A DNA stretch of 35,608 nt from a virus. The stretch is taken from positions 1 to 35,608 of IMG/VR virus record IMGVR_UViG_3300021425_002585. One strand, written 5' to 3'. The notes beneath the pieces were generated by a model. It was not told where the DNA came from. It searched no databases and worked only from the letters and a program-made list of their open reading frames with translations. Numbering within the stretch: position 1 is the stretch's first letter; the number at the start of each line of letters is the position of its first letter. A program made the translations under genes and the position numbers. Of the stretch, positions 30,082-35,608 are shown one piece after another.

Positions 30082-30333
30082 ATGACACAAGCAATCATCG
30101 CAGCAGGAAACGCCCTGCACATCGCAGCGGTACTAGACTTCTTCCGTGACTTAAAAAGAAGTTATGATCACAGACAAAGAGTAAATGCAACCATCAAAGA
30201 GTTGAACAGGCTGAGCGACCGTGAATTAAACGACATTGGTCTTGCTCGCGGAGATATTTGGGCAGTGGCTCACGAAGATGCAGATTACAAAAGATTTGCT
30301 GAAACAAACAAAAACTTACAAGGATGGGTATAA
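30082..30333 (+). CDS. DUF1127-family small arginine-rich protein, 83 aa
   Basis: The C-terminal half RQRVNATIKELNRLSDRELNDIGLARGDIWAVAHED matches the DUF1127 core (L-x-x-LSDREL-x-DIGL-x-RGDI). The N-terminal half is a helical region with LHIAAVLDFFRDLKRSYDHR. In Agrobacterium, DUF1127 proteins have been linked to phosphate and carbon metabolism, and in other alphaproteobacteria to RNA binding. It diverges from pstS across a shared 285-bp region, which is a suggestive pairing. It overlaps the next gene as TAATG. Confidence 0.85.
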   Translation: MTQAIIAAGNALHIAAVLDFFRDLKRSYDHRQRVNATIKELNRLSDRELNDIGLARGDIWAVAHEDADYKRFAETNKNLQGWV

Positions 30334-30512
30334 TGACCGCACTAGTAATGAACTACACAGTAAATCCATTGGTTAAACTATGGAACGGATTTCAACGCAC
30401 ACTATTGATTGCTGGACACGCAAGAGCCGCAGCAGAACTATCACGCCAAGGTTATCACGAAGCAGCCAAACAAGTAATGATTGAATACAAAAAGTTGCGC
30501 AACGAAAAATAA
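30333..30512 (+). CDS. DUF1127-associated small protein, 59 aa
   Basis: An ATG overlapping the DUF1127 stop (TAATG) starts the protein (MTALVMNYTVNPLVKLWNGFQRTLLIAGHARAAAELSRQGYHEAAKQVMIEYKKLRNEK). The ARAAAELSRQGYHEAAK region resembles partners or shorter DUF1127-like proteins of alphaproteobacteria. Function unknown. It is certainly co-translated with DUF1127. Confidence 0.7.
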   Translation: MTALVMNYTVNPLVKLWNGFQRTLLIAGHARAAAELSRQGYHEAAKQVMIEYKKLRNEK

Positions 30513-30513
30513 C

Positions 30514-30558
30514 TTGACATAAATAAAGTTGGCTTGTATATTAAGCATATTAGCCAAC
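30514..30558 (+). promoter_or_regulatory. Sigma70-type promoter with palindrome (phasin-like gene)
   Basis: TTGACA at 30514-30519, a 17-bp spacer and TATATT at 30537-30542, with GTTGGCT (30528-30534) and AGCCAAC (30552-30558) flanking the -10 box. A CATAAATA late-like motif overlaps the -35 end. Confidence 0.65.
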
Positions 30559-30582
30559 ATTTACACACAGGAGACACACACT

Positions 30583-30879
30583 ATGAATGAACAAGTAACA
30601 AAACAATTTGAACAATTCGCTGAAGCAATGAAATCAGCAATGCCACAAGTCCGTGCAAATAAAAACGGCTACGAAATCCGCACAAAAGTATTGGAGTTCG
30701 CACAGAACAATGTATGGCAAGACTATCACGCCAAGTGGGGTCAGTTTGAAACCTCTATGAAAAAAGACGGTGACGAAGTTGTTACTGAAGTGACAATGCC
30801 AGAAGTGCCAGGTGCTGAGAAAGTACTAGAAGCAGCCAATATGTTTTACGATTTCGTAAGCGGCAATAAAACTAAATAA
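30583..30879 (+). CDS. Phasin-like helical protein, 98 aa
   Basis: A small amphipathic helical protein with KQFEQFAEAMKSAMPQVRANKNGYEIRTKVLEFAQNNVWQDYHAKWGQFETSMKKD and PEVPGAEKVLEAANMFYDFVSGN, in the style of short phasin-like proteins. Family assignment is weak. The ATG at 30583 has CAGGAGA upstream, and a sigma70 promoter with a palindrome precedes it. Confidence 0.55.
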   Translation: MNEQVTKQFEQFAEAMKSAMPQVRANKNGYEIRTKVLEFAQNNVWQDYHAKWGQFETSMKKDGDEVVTEVTMPEVPGAEKVLEAANMFYDFVSGNKTK

Positions 30880-31024
30880 GTTTACAACAACAACAAATTT
30901 CAAGTAGGTGGGCATAGCCCTTTTTAACAAAGTACATTAAAGTAACGCCCCTGTTAACAAAATCTCAAGTAACCGGACTTTGAAACTCCCAAGTGCTTGT
31001 AAAAGTTAGCAGGGGTTAATCTAT
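30880..31024. other. Non-coding interval between convergent genes, possible structure
   Basis: No ORF of note. GGGC-ATA-GCCC followed by TTTTT near 30911-30925 could be a weak terminator for the phasin-like gene. CCCCTGTTAAC (30950-30960 region) is nearly complementary to GTTAGCAGGGG near 31005-31015. Confidence 0.35.
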
Positions 31025-31795
31025 TTAGAAGCCCAGTTCAAGATTATTCAAATGTGATTGTTTGTCTTTCTCGTGTAGGATGCCTTCGCCAAACACACCA
31101 ATAAACTGTGTGCCTGCTGATCCTTTTAGTTGGAACTCTACATCTGTGCATTCATCATAAACAAACGGTACTTGTCTGTCAATAGTCATCTGCTCAAGAA
31201 ACTCTGTTTCAGCAACACGAAGTACAACGCCTGTTTTTGTATTTCTTGCTACATTGCGGAATGCCAGTGTTCTATTGTTGATCGAGGCTGAAGCACAGAA
31301 CGCTGATATACGAAGCAAAGCAAACTGATAGCCTCTTGGCACGGTGTAGATACTTGCTTGATTCTTGCCGTCGCCCCCTCTTATACGAGCATAGGTTTCA
31401 GTGTTAGCCGCATTGGTTAGGTCAATGTTGTTGGCTGGGTTGCTGAAATCACCATTGTTGTTTCCAACTGTGATTAAATCATTTATTCTTATATATTGGT
31501 TTTGTGTTGTCTGTGTTACAGGAGTTGCTGTGAGCGTAATGGTTTCTTGTATCTCATCGTAGTTAGCATCCAGGCCACGGATAAGGATTGTGTAGCCTGC
31601 GTCTGCTGTGTTCCAGCGTAGGGTCATTGTGTCAGCGGCTGTGGGCCAAGGATATTGTACGGTAAGTTCCCAGGCCGGGATAAAAGTTGTGCTGATAGCT
31701 TCATTGTAACCAAAAATGTTTCGGGCACTGTTACCATAGCTTTTACCTAGTGCGACAGCACTGTGCCAATCTATATATTTGTCGTTACCTGCCAT
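31025..31795 (-). CDS. Virion structural protein, 256 aa
   Basis: A beta-rich protein beginning MAGNDKYIDWHSAVALGKSYG with WELTVQYPWPTAADTMTLRWNTADAGYTILIRGLDANYDEIQETITL. The SDTMTLRWN and GTQFIGVFGEG elements are typical of phage structural domains, but no family name can be given. It lies at the end of a run of structural genes read from 34.5 kb. The start has no clear SD, immediately after the stop of the LamG-like gene. Confidence 0.65.
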   Translation of the reverse strand: MAGNDKYIDWHSAVALGKSYGNSARNIFGYNEAISTTFIPAWELTVQYPWPTAADTMTLRWNTADAGYTILIRGLDANYDEIQETITLTATPVTQTTQNQYIRINDLITVGNNNGDFSNPANNIDLTNAANTETYARIRGGDGKNQASIYTVPRGYQFALLRISAFCASASINNRTLAFRNVARNTKTGVVLRVAETEFLEQMTIDRQVPFVYDECTDVEFQLKGSAGTQFIGVFGEGILHEKDKQSHLNNLELGF

Positions 31796-31798
31796 CTA

Positions 31799-32800
31799 TT
31801 ACAAGTCCCACTTGTTGATAAGATAGTTTTCTACGTTGCCATATTCTGTTGCTGTAAGTGTTCTTGAGAACATAATAACTTCTGCGATGTTGCCTGGCCA
31901 TACATCACTTGCACTACCACCTATATACATCTCGTTGTTGCTGGCATTCAGTGTAGCATCTTGGGTACGAGCACTCACAGGAGTAAGTGTGCTACCGTTC
32001 TTTCTAAACACCGCAGGTTGCGATGCTTCATAAACCAATGTCCACGCATTCCAGTTAGTGTCACTTTGGCTTGCATAAATTTCTGTTTGTCCTGCGGTTG
32101 TAACCGTTACGCCACTGCCTGTTGCGGCAAGTTCAATGCGTAGGTCGCCTTGGTCTGTTCTTGTCAGCGCCCCACTTAGTTCTGCACCATCTGTCTTTTG
32201 TGCAACCACAAACATGGTCCATCCTGTGGCACCCGCAAGTTGTGTGAACGGATTGATAGTGAGCCTATCATCTACCCCGTCAAACTCAATATAACCATAA
32301 CCGTTTTGTGGAGTAGTATCTTCGTATGTGGGTTTGGCACTACCACCATCTGGATTGGCATTGTGAGCAAAGTTAGATTTGTCAGTCCATTGTGTGATCT
32401 GTCCTTCGTCCATAGCATTAGGAATTATAGTTGTTGTGTCTGCGGCATCATACCAAATCTGTAGGTCAGTAAGATCACCACCACCGCCAATAATAGCATC
32501 ACTTAGTGTTTCTGGTTCTGCGATAACTTGTGCTGTTATCCAAGGGCGTTTTGCTAATAAGCCATCTGGGTTTGCTATATCATTTACTGCATTTACATTA
32601 TAGTTTGTAGGCAGTGCAGTTAGATCGTACATACTGTTGGCACGAGCATAGTTTGCCGTTGCGTCATCAACACCATTGTCACTCCAAGTGCCGCCGCCTT
32701 CTGTGATCACTCTACCCTTGCGTTTTGCTTGTGCAAGATCCAGTTTTGCTACTTGTCTTAGCTGTTTGTTAGCAAGTGTTGATATACCGTTTGCTGCCAT
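31799..32800 (-). CDS. LamG/concanavalin-like virion protein, 333 aa
   Basis: After an N-terminal segment (STLANKQLRQVAKLDLAQAKRKGRVITEGGGTWSDNG), residues ~110-330 are a LamG-type jelly roll: LQIWYDAADTTTII...DKSNFAHNANPDGG...YIEFDGVDDRLTINPFTQLAGATGWTMFVVAQK...WNAWTLVYEASQPAVFRKNGSTLT...MYIGGSASDVWPGNIAEVIMFSRTLTATEYGNVENYLINKWDL. Such domains bind glycans, here probably on the phage surface. SD AAGGAA precedes the ATG. Confidence 0.75.
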   Translation of the reverse strand: MAANGISTLANKQLRQVAKLDLAQAKRKGRVITEGGGTWSDNGVDDATANYARANSMYDLTALPTNYNVNAVNDIANPDGLLAKRPWITAQVIAEPETLSDAIIGGGGDLTDLQIWYDAADTTTIIPNAMDEGQITQWTDKSNFAHNANPDGGSAKPTYEDTTPQNGYGYIEFDGVDDRLTINPFTQLAGATGWTMFVVAQKTDGAELSGALTRTDQGDLRIELAATGSGVTVTTAGQTEIYASQSDTNWNAWTLVYEASQPAVFRKNGSTLTPVSARTQDATLNASNNEMYIGGSASDVWPGNIAEVIMFSRTLTATEYGNVENYLINKWDL

Positions 32801-32810
32801 TGCTTATTCC

Positions 32811-33830
32811 TTATGCTGGTCTTACACCCCAATATGGATTGATTACCAATTTTGGGTCTGGACCATTGTTGTTACTGCTTGACTTGATGCTTGATTCCAA
32901 CTTTTGCCAAACATCTTCCATACTAGTTGAGTTGTCTGTCATAAACACAAGGTTGTTAGACTTTTGATCGACTGCGTCACTTTCGTCGCCTTTCAAACGA
33001 AATGTCCAACAGATAGGATTTAACGCACCCAACACACTGCTCAACGGTGATCCTGCTCTCCATAGTTGGCTGTCACTTGCACCGTCCATATCGTTTTCTT
33101 CGCCGGCATCTGTGCCGTAGTTGTCTGTGATCCAATCGTCCATAGCGTCCACGGTAACTTCAAACATACGCACATTGTTGAAACTCACAGGCACATCCAA
33201 TGGAAACTCGTTGTAGCGTCCTGTGTCATAGTTGCCAAGATTCCATTCACCGTGTGGCCAACTTTGCCACGCATTCCATATTGCCAGTTCATTGGCGTTC
33301 AAACCACCTGTAAAGGTGTTGGGGTTTGCGTTGGTGATGTCAAAAGTTATAGTTTCATTGAGTTCATTTTCTGTGTTAGCATCATAAACCACACTGCCAA
33401 CTATCGCCGAACGCCAATAACTGTAGTTGATGTCAATCACAAGAAAGCCACCGTCTGTGCCGTGTGTAACACCGTCAAGTGCGTTATATGTCCAAGCACC
33501 TGTTGATTCTGTTACCGTCCAAGCAGTATCTCCAAGTGTGGCCTGATACACTTGCTCATCCATTGTTTGCTTGATAGAGGCTGAGTCCCAACGGTTGCCG
33601 TCCACCAAAATCATTATCTGTCCTGTGTGGCTTCTAAGCACAACCCAGTTAGGATTGATTGCGTTCATCATTCTGTGTCCAACGCTGTCAAACTTTGCTC
33701 TGCTGTCTGGAACGCTGTCTGGGTCACACACAAACATTTTGTAGTTGCTTTCATACACCCATCCGTTGAATGGTGAGCGGCTGCTGCCAAACAAATTTCT
33801 CTGTACTCTTAGGTCTTGAAAATCTGCCAT
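32811..33830 (-). CDS. Virion structural protein, 339 aa
   Basis: A beta-rich, tryptophan-rich protein (SSRSPFNGWVYESNYKMFVCDPDSVPDSRAKFDSVGHRMMNAINPNWVVLRSHTGQIMILVDGNRWDS...FNNVRMFEVTVDAMDDWITDNYGTD). No family recognised. AAGGAATAG precedes the ATG. Its neighbours suggest a tail or surface-exposed role. Confidence 0.65.
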   Translation of the reverse strand: MADFQDLRVQRNLFGSSRSPFNGWVYESNYKMFVCDPDSVPDSRAKFDSVGHRMMNAINPNWVVLRSHTGQIMILVDGNRWDSASIKQTMDEQVYQATLGDTAWTVTESTGAWTYNALDGVTHGTDGGFLVIDINYSYWRSAIVGSVVYDANTENELNETITFDITNANPNTFTGGLNANELAIWNAWQSWPHGEWNLGNYDTGRYNEFPLDVPVSFNNVRMFEVTVDAMDDWITDNYGTDAGEENDMDGASDSQLWRAGSPLSSVLGALNPICWTFRLKGDESDAVDQKSNNLVFMTDNSTSMEDVWQKLESSIKSSSNNNGPDPKLVINPYWGVRPA

Positions 33831-33840
33831 TGTCTATTCC

Positions 33841-34233
33841 TTATTCCTCGTTAGTACCTTGACTCCAACACCATTCGCCATCTGTGAATACTGCCCAGGC
33901 CATTGAATGTTCTTGTGTAGCATTGAATGGTGCCCATTCTGCTGTGCTACTAGTACCTGTGATTCTTACGCCGCTGCTGTCAAATGCGTATCTTGCTCTA
34001 CAATTTACTCTAATATCATTTATGTTGCCGGCACCATCTGAACTTGCCACAAAGGTCATCATCTGTCCTTCTTGACCATTAGCCAGTGTAAAGGTTGTTC
34101 CCGAGCCGTTGGCAATCAATACCACCGTGCCAGCATATAGAGGTATTTCTTGCGGAGATGCTTCTCCTGATAATCTCACAGACCTTTTGCCTCTTTGCGG
34201 TCTATTTGGGTTTATGTTACTTAAAATTGCCAT
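33841..34233 (-). CDS. Virion structural protein, 130 aa
   Basis: An extended beta-strand pattern (SVRLSGEASPQEIPLYAGTVVLIANGSGTTFTLANGQEGQMMTFVASSDGAGNINDIRVNCRARYAFDSSGVRITG). It resembles small capsid or fibre-decoration proteins in composition only. Its ATG overlaps the stop of the upstream gene (TAATG). Confidence 0.6.
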   Translation of the reverse strand: MAILSNINPNRPQRGKRSVRLSGEASPQEIPLYAGTVVLIANGSGTTFTLANGQEGQMMTFVASSDGAGNINDIRVNCRARYAFDSSGVRITGTSSTAEWAPFNATQEHSMAWAVFTDGEWCWSQGTNEE

Positions 34234-34529
34234 TAGTTATCTCCGTATAATCTTGGGTGCTCGCCTCTGATATCTGCTGGGTGTTTGCTGCCATTCACTC
34301 CGCCACCTGCATTGGTTGTTACGCTTTCAATATCTTCTACACCTTCCTGTGGCGAGTTGCTGTATTGTCTTGGCTTGTTGCGTTGGCTCAACATATGGAA
34401 TATCTGTTTGAATCTGCTGTTCTGTTCGCCTGGTTCATTGGGTACTACACTATCAACATCAACTGTGATGTTTTCTTCTTGTGTATCCAATACATCCAAC
34501 ACTGCTCTTATAATATCTTGCGCTCGCAT
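34233..34529 (-). CDS. Hypothetical protein, 98 aa
   Basis: An acidic, mostly helical start (AQDIIRAVLDVLDTQEENITVDVDSVVPNEPGEQNSRFKQIFHML) then a polar, Gly/Asn-rich tail. I start it at 34529, which has GGAG in the leader; the ATG at 34556 is also possible. It is the first gene of the virion-protein run. Function unknown. Confidence 0.6.
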   Translation of the reverse strand: MRAQDIIRAVLDVLDTQEENITVDVDSVVPNEPGEQNSRFKQIFHMLSQRNKPRQYSNSPQEGVEDIESVTTNAGGGVNGSKHPADIRGEHPRLYGDN

Positions 34530-34580
34530 TTGTTTCTCCGTTACTATATTTACCATAAGTACTTCACGAAAGGATATGCT

Positions 34581-34997
34581 ATGAATATCAAGAAAATCTT
34601 TTGGGCCAGTTGCGGCTTTGTTTTACTAGGCATTGCCTACTTGGGTGTGATACTGCCAGGACTGCCTTGGAGCATCTTTGTTGTAATGGCTGCTTATTGT
34701 TTTGCAAAGAGTTCAGAGAGGATGCACAATTGGCTATACAATCACAAGCTGTTTGGACCATTCCTAACCAACTGGAGTGAGAAGAAAGTGTTTCCACTTA
34801 AACTCAAATACTTTATGATTGCAACAATGACAACCACGGTTGCATTTACATACTTTGCAACAGGCAATACTAAAGCTGCACTATGGACAGGTGGCTTTAT
34901 GATACTGGTTGCTGTGTATTGTTGGAGATATCCAAGCACGGTAGAAGAGTATGATAAACGAAAAGCTGCGGGTGAAAAGATAGCCTGGTTCAAATAA
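34581..34997 (+). CDS. DUF454 / YbaN-like membrane protein, 138 aa
   Basis: A four-helix small membrane protein; the LGVILPGLPWSIFVVMAAYCFAKSSERMHNWLYNHKLFGPFL motif is the DUF454 signature (G-x-x-LPGLP ... F-x-K-S-S-x-R). Family function is not established. It is transcribed toward hemA, with AAAGGA upstream of the ATG. The C-terminal tail is basic. It is the only clear host-type membrane family on the plus strand besides DUF1127. Confidence 0.8.
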   Translation: MNIKKIFWASCGFVLLGIAYLGVILPGLPWSIFVVMAAYCFAKSSERMHNWLYNHKLFGPFLTNWSEKKVFPLKLKYFMIATMTTTVAFTYFATGNTKAALWTGGFMILVAVYCWRYPSTVEEYDKRKAAGEKIAWFK

Positions 34998-35031
34998 AAA
35001 AGGGTAGAGGGAGGGCTAAGATCCCTCTACC
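34995..35031 (-). terminator. Rho-independent terminator after the 77-aa membrane protein
   Basis: Stem GGTAGAGGG/CCCTCTACC with an 11-nt loop; on the minus strand it is followed by CTTTTTT. It overlaps the 3' end of the convergent DUF454 gene. Confidence 0.8.
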
Positions 35032-35041
35032 AAGTTACTGG

Positions 35042-35275
35042 TTACTTACGGTTCCAAATTCCCCATAGCACCCAGATTGCAATCAAGCCCATAACGCCTT
35101 GCGCACCCAGTGATGCGATCATTGCTGACACGTTATCAACCACTGAAAGTCCTGCTGGCATGAATGGCATATTGCCCATACCTAGAACTTCTAGTACGAT
35201 TGCTAAAGCTGCTAGGCTAACACCAACATCTGCTAATGCACCTGCCCACGCTTTTACTTTATTAAGCATTTCCAT
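35042..35275 (-). CDS. Small two-span membrane protein (holin-like candidate), 77 aa
   Basis: Two hydrophobic spans (ADVGVSLAALAIVLEVLGMG and SLGAQGVMGLIAIWVLWGIW) with a short basic tail WNRK. The size and arrangement fit a small holin-type or other membrane accessory, but there is no specific signature. I start at the ATG at 35275, which has an AGGAGG at ideal distance; the longer frame is less likely. A strong SD and terminator suggest high expression. Confidence 0.65.
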   Translation of the reverse strand: MEMLNKVKAWAGALADVGVSLAALAIVLEVLGMGNMPFMPAGLSVVDNVSAMIASLGAQGVMGLIAIWVLWGIWNRK

Positions 35276-35389
35276 AACGAAATACCTCCTTCTTGTTTGG
35301 CTACACAAGGTAGCAAGTTTATTTAAATATACATCTGTATACAATTAAAACCCAACAAAACAGTTAAACTATCACTTAAAACTACAAAA
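35276..35389. promoter_or_regulatory. Divergent intergenic region with palindrome and hairpin
   Basis: For the minus gene: TATACA-GA-TGTATA palindrome next to a TATATT (about 35328-35341) and a GCTAC-CTTGT-GTAGC hairpin in the leader. No ORF is seen. A TTGGGT/TATATT pair with 18-bp spacing is a weak promoter match. Confidence 0.4.
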
Positions 35390-35397
35390 GATAAATA
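35390..35397 (+). promoter_or_regulatory. Late-promoter element upstream of hemA
   Basis: GATAAATA followed by a 24-nt leader with AGAGAG and the ATG at 35422, the normal leadered arrangement. Confidence 0.5.
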
Positions 35398-35421
35398 ATT
35401 TTTTAATTAACAGAGAGTTTA

Positions 35422-35608
35422 ATGATAGACAAATCCCCATTTGAAAAAGTAATACACACACTTAAAGACGAAGGCAAGTACAGAGTGTTCAACGACATCG
35501 TACGTGAACGTGGCAAGTTTCCTAAAAGTATTTGGTACGGAAAATATGCTATCAAAGAAATTGTCAACTGGTGTAGTAACGATTATTTGGGGATGGGTCA
35601 AAACAAAA
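35422..35608 (+). CDS. hemA: 5-aminolevulinate synthase, N-terminal fragment (62 codons visible)
   Basis: The frame starts at the ATG at 35422 and remains open to the window edge; it is not closed by a stop in this window. Residues LKDEGKYRVFNDIVRERGKFP and IVNWCSNDYLGMGQNK match the N-terminus of alphaproteobacterial ALAS, which makes 5-aminolevulinate from glycine and succinyl-CoA (Shemin pathway) for heme and other tetrapyrroles. The WCSNDYLGM motif is decisive against other alpha-oxoamine synthases. I recall published reports of phage-encoded hemA from aquatic environments; this may be another. Confidence 0.9.
   Translation, partial: MIDKSPFEKVIHTLKDEGKYRVFNDIVRERGKFPKSIWYGKYAIKEIVNWCSNDYLGMGQNK

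Noticed and set aside
1-35608. CRISPR arrays, insertion sequences, rRNA or tRNA genes
   Set aside because: No regularly spaced repeats, transposase genes, or tRNA-type TTCGA loops with matching stems were seen, other than the tmRNA.
1-35608. Bacterial chromosome or integrated prophage
   Set aside because: No integrase, attachment site or chromosomal housekeeping cluster is visible and T4-late elements are spread through the whole window; host-type genes look like auxiliary metabolic genes. Not excluded beyond the edges.

Overview
The window looks like about 36 kb of a large tailed phage of the T4-like myovirus type infecting a marine-type alphaproteobacterium, not a bacterial chromosome. Phage evidence: at least a dozen T4-late-promoter-like elements (TATAAATA and close variants), a class Ia ribonucleotide reductase pair with glutaredoxin, a PAAR spike-tip protein, tail-fibre, beta-helix and LamG-like virion proteins, a PD-(D/E)XK nuclease, and tightly packed small ORFs nearly all on the minus strand. 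Alphaproteobacterial evidence: a circularly permuted two-piece tmRNA, an ALAS-type hemA, a DUF1127 gene pair and a pseudoazurin. All phage and host statements are inference from sequence features; no database search was run.

Layout, reading the minus strand (transcription runs right to left): 35.3-35.0 kb small membrane protein with terminator; 34.5-31.0 kb five virion-type proteins; 29.8-26.3 kb phosphate and stress cassette (pstS behind a Pho-box-like array, zinc-ribbon protein, PiT transporter, peroxiredoxin, hydroxylase, lipase); 25.5-21.5 kb small phage proteins including a sulfotransferase; 21.5-19.6 kb a two-frame protein with a probable -1 frameshift, then the nuclease; 19.7-16.7 kb a beta-helix tail spike and neighbours; 16.7-13.0 kb nrdA, nrdB, grx; 13.0-8.8 kb PAAR, tail fibre and Gly-rich adhesin; 8.75-6.0 kb small metabolic genes (oxygenase, deoxynucleotidase, Hc1-like protein, desaturase); 6.0-1.9 kb metallo-beta-lactamase, tmRNA, BMP-type binding protein and two 2OG oxygenases; 1.9-0 kb a tightly overlapped operon of very small membrane proteins with a DoxX-like protein, ending in pseudoazurin. 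Plus-strand genes are few: DUF1127, its partner and a phasin-like gene (30.1-30.9 kb), a DUF454/YbaN gene (34.6-35.0 kb), and the start of hemA running off the right edge.

The genes suggest a virus that supplies nucleotides (NrdAB, Grx, deoxynucleotidase), phosphate (PstS, PiT, perhaps DUF1127), tetrapyrrole precursor (HemA), ribosome rescue (tmRNA), lipid changes (desaturase, lipase), redox and sulfur functions (peroxiredoxin, MBL hydrolase) and possibly periplasmic electron transfer (pseudoazurin plus DoxX operon). The most unusual structural signals are: a 5-bp stem with a GGUAAAR loop shared by the leaders of both phosphate-uptake genes; late-promoter elements placed 4-5 nt before the ATG of six genes, implying leaderless mRNAs; sigma70-type promoters whose -10 box lies inside gene-specific palindromes; and an A9G slippery site joining two ORFs.
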